Positions 63,435-64,000 of a DNA stretch of 64,000 nucleotides are shown piece after piece. The notes below the pieces were generated by a model that was not told the DNA's origin, searched no databases, and saw nothing but the letters and a program-made list of their open reading frames with translations. The stretch spans positions 496,001 to 560,000 of the forward strand of contig CAVZTA010000006.1 in the NCBI GenBank assembly GCA_963778025.1. Reading direction: 5' to 3'. Made by a program: the position numbers and the translations under genes. The stretch is from CAVZTA01 sp963778025 (lineage in GTDB: Bacteria > Chloroflexota > Limnocylindria > Limnocylindrales > CSP1-4). Position 1 is the stretch's first letter. Each line of letters opens with the position of its first letter.

Positions 63435-64000
63435 TCAGGCCCTCGACGATCGCGTCGAGGTGTCCGGCCGACCTTCGACGTCCGGCAACAGCTCCACGCC
63501 GTGGCCGGTCCGGTCATGCGGCAGGAATGCGCCGTCCTCGAGCTCCGGAAGCCCGGAGACGACCTCCCCGTACCAGCCGAAGTAGTAGGCGCGGACGACC
63601 TCCTGGGCGAGCGCGTTCTCGCTGGTGGAGCCCCAGCTGGACGCCCACGGCGAGGTTGACCGGTCCGCTCGCGTCGTGGGTCGTGAATGAACGCTGGTGA
63701 AGGCCGGCCAGGTCGGCGATCCGCCGCGTCGCGGTGATCCCGCCGGCGTACGACGGATCGGCCATGACGATCCGCACCGGCGTGCGCTCGACGAGCTCGC
63801 GGAAGGCGGGGAACGTCCCCAGGTTCTCGCCGGCCACCGTCGGGATCCGCGTTGACGCCGCGAACTCCCCGAGCGCGGATACGTGTCGGAGCGCACCGGG
63901 TCCTCGAACCAGCGCGGCTCGTACGGCTCGACGGCGCGCGCGATCCGCACCGCGCTGGCGAGGTCCCATCGGCTATGCAGCTCGAGCGCGATCTCGATCC
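63435..64000 (-). CDS. Enolase-superfamily (MR/MLE) enzyme, C-terminal part, cut by the window edge (frameshifts)
   Basis: The gene enters from the right edge and ends at 63435, so only about 188 C-terminal residues are seen. IALELHSRWDLASAVRIARAVEPYEPRWFEDPVR carries the second metal motif (FEDP). The third metal motif is IPTVAGENLGTF, the following Asp lies in IVMADPSYAGGIT, and the C-terminal His in FTTHDASGPVNLAVG. Breaks occur near 63870 and 63640. It lies upstream of the importer on the same strand and may be co-regulated with it. Confidence 0.7.
   Translation of the reverse strand, partial: IEIALELHSRWDLASAVRIARAVEPYEPRWFEDPVRSDTYPRSGSSRRQRGSRRWPARTWGRSPPSASSSSARRCGSSWPIRRTPAGSPRRGGSPTWPAFTSVHSRPTTRADRSTSPWASSWGSTSENALAQEVVRAYYFGWYGEVVSGLPELEDGAFLPHDRTGHGVELLPDVEGRPDTSTRSSRA

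Overview
The window is GC-rich (roughly 70% by eye) and almost fully coding. GTG starts are common, many neighbouring genes overlap by 4 bases (ATGA/GTGA), and several genes start a few bases after a TANNNT box, which suggests leaderless transcripts. F420/flavin-type proteins (two LLM-class oxidoreductases, a PPOX-fold protein), Tat/lipobox binding proteins with Ala/Ser linkers and a ComP-like membrane sensor remnant fit a heterotrophic soil or freshwater Chloroflexota, or less likely an actinobacterium. No rRNA, tRNA, CRISPR array, insertion sequence, prophage or replication origin was seen. No gene-free stretch exceeds 300 bases.

Region 1 (1-28.4 kb) looks like a sugar-acid/hydroxy-acid catabolic island under one FCD-type GntR repressor (5663-6352). 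The palindrome ATTGTCGACAAT, or a close variant, lies upstream of five units: a 2-hydroxyacid dehydrogenase/DapA-like/Gfo-Idh-MocA run (112-3060), a carbohydrate ABC importer (6454-12225), an FMN hydroxy-acid oxidase followed by enolase-superfamily, Gfo-Idh-MocA and 2-hydroxyacid dehydrogenase genes (15981-22271), an HpcH/HpaI aldolase (23642-24442) and another Gfo-Idh-MocA gene (27396-28412). Inside the island sits an UnbV/UnbU-like pair (12358-15735).

Region 2 (28.4-38.4 kb): a leftward set of M24 peptidase, HpcH/HpaI aldolase, an unrecognised protein and a ThDP enzyme, divergent from a class III aminotransferase; then an IclR regulator divergent from an AceE-like E1 enzyme and a PPOX-fold protein. 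Region 3 (38.4-48.6 kb): a damaged MazF-type toxin/antitoxin pair, threonine aldolase, MFS exporter, PIG-L deacetylase, three more enolase-superfamily enzymes, a sialidase-fold protein, an SDR and a RibD/DHFR-like protein. Region 4 (48.7-64 kb) is entirely leftward: methyltransferase, N,N-dimethylformamidase-like protein, PLP decarboxylase and NHL/SMP-30-like protein, then an oligopeptide-type ABC importer (OppABCDF order) continuing into two LLM oxidoreductases and a Gfo-Idh-MocA dehydrogenase, with a partial enolase-superfamily gene at the right edge.

Together the genes suggest uptake of diverse polyol, sugar-acid or amide substrates, oxidation by Gfo-Idh-MocA, FMN or LLM enzymes, dehydration by enolase-superfamily enzymes, and cleavage by DapA/HpcH-type aldolases to pyruvate-like products. 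Specific substrates cannot be read from the sequence.

Many clearly homologous reading frames are broken by single-base shifts, densest at 57-62.5 kb. I treat these mostly as indel errors in the source assembly and annotate the genes across the breaks, giving the approximate position of each.
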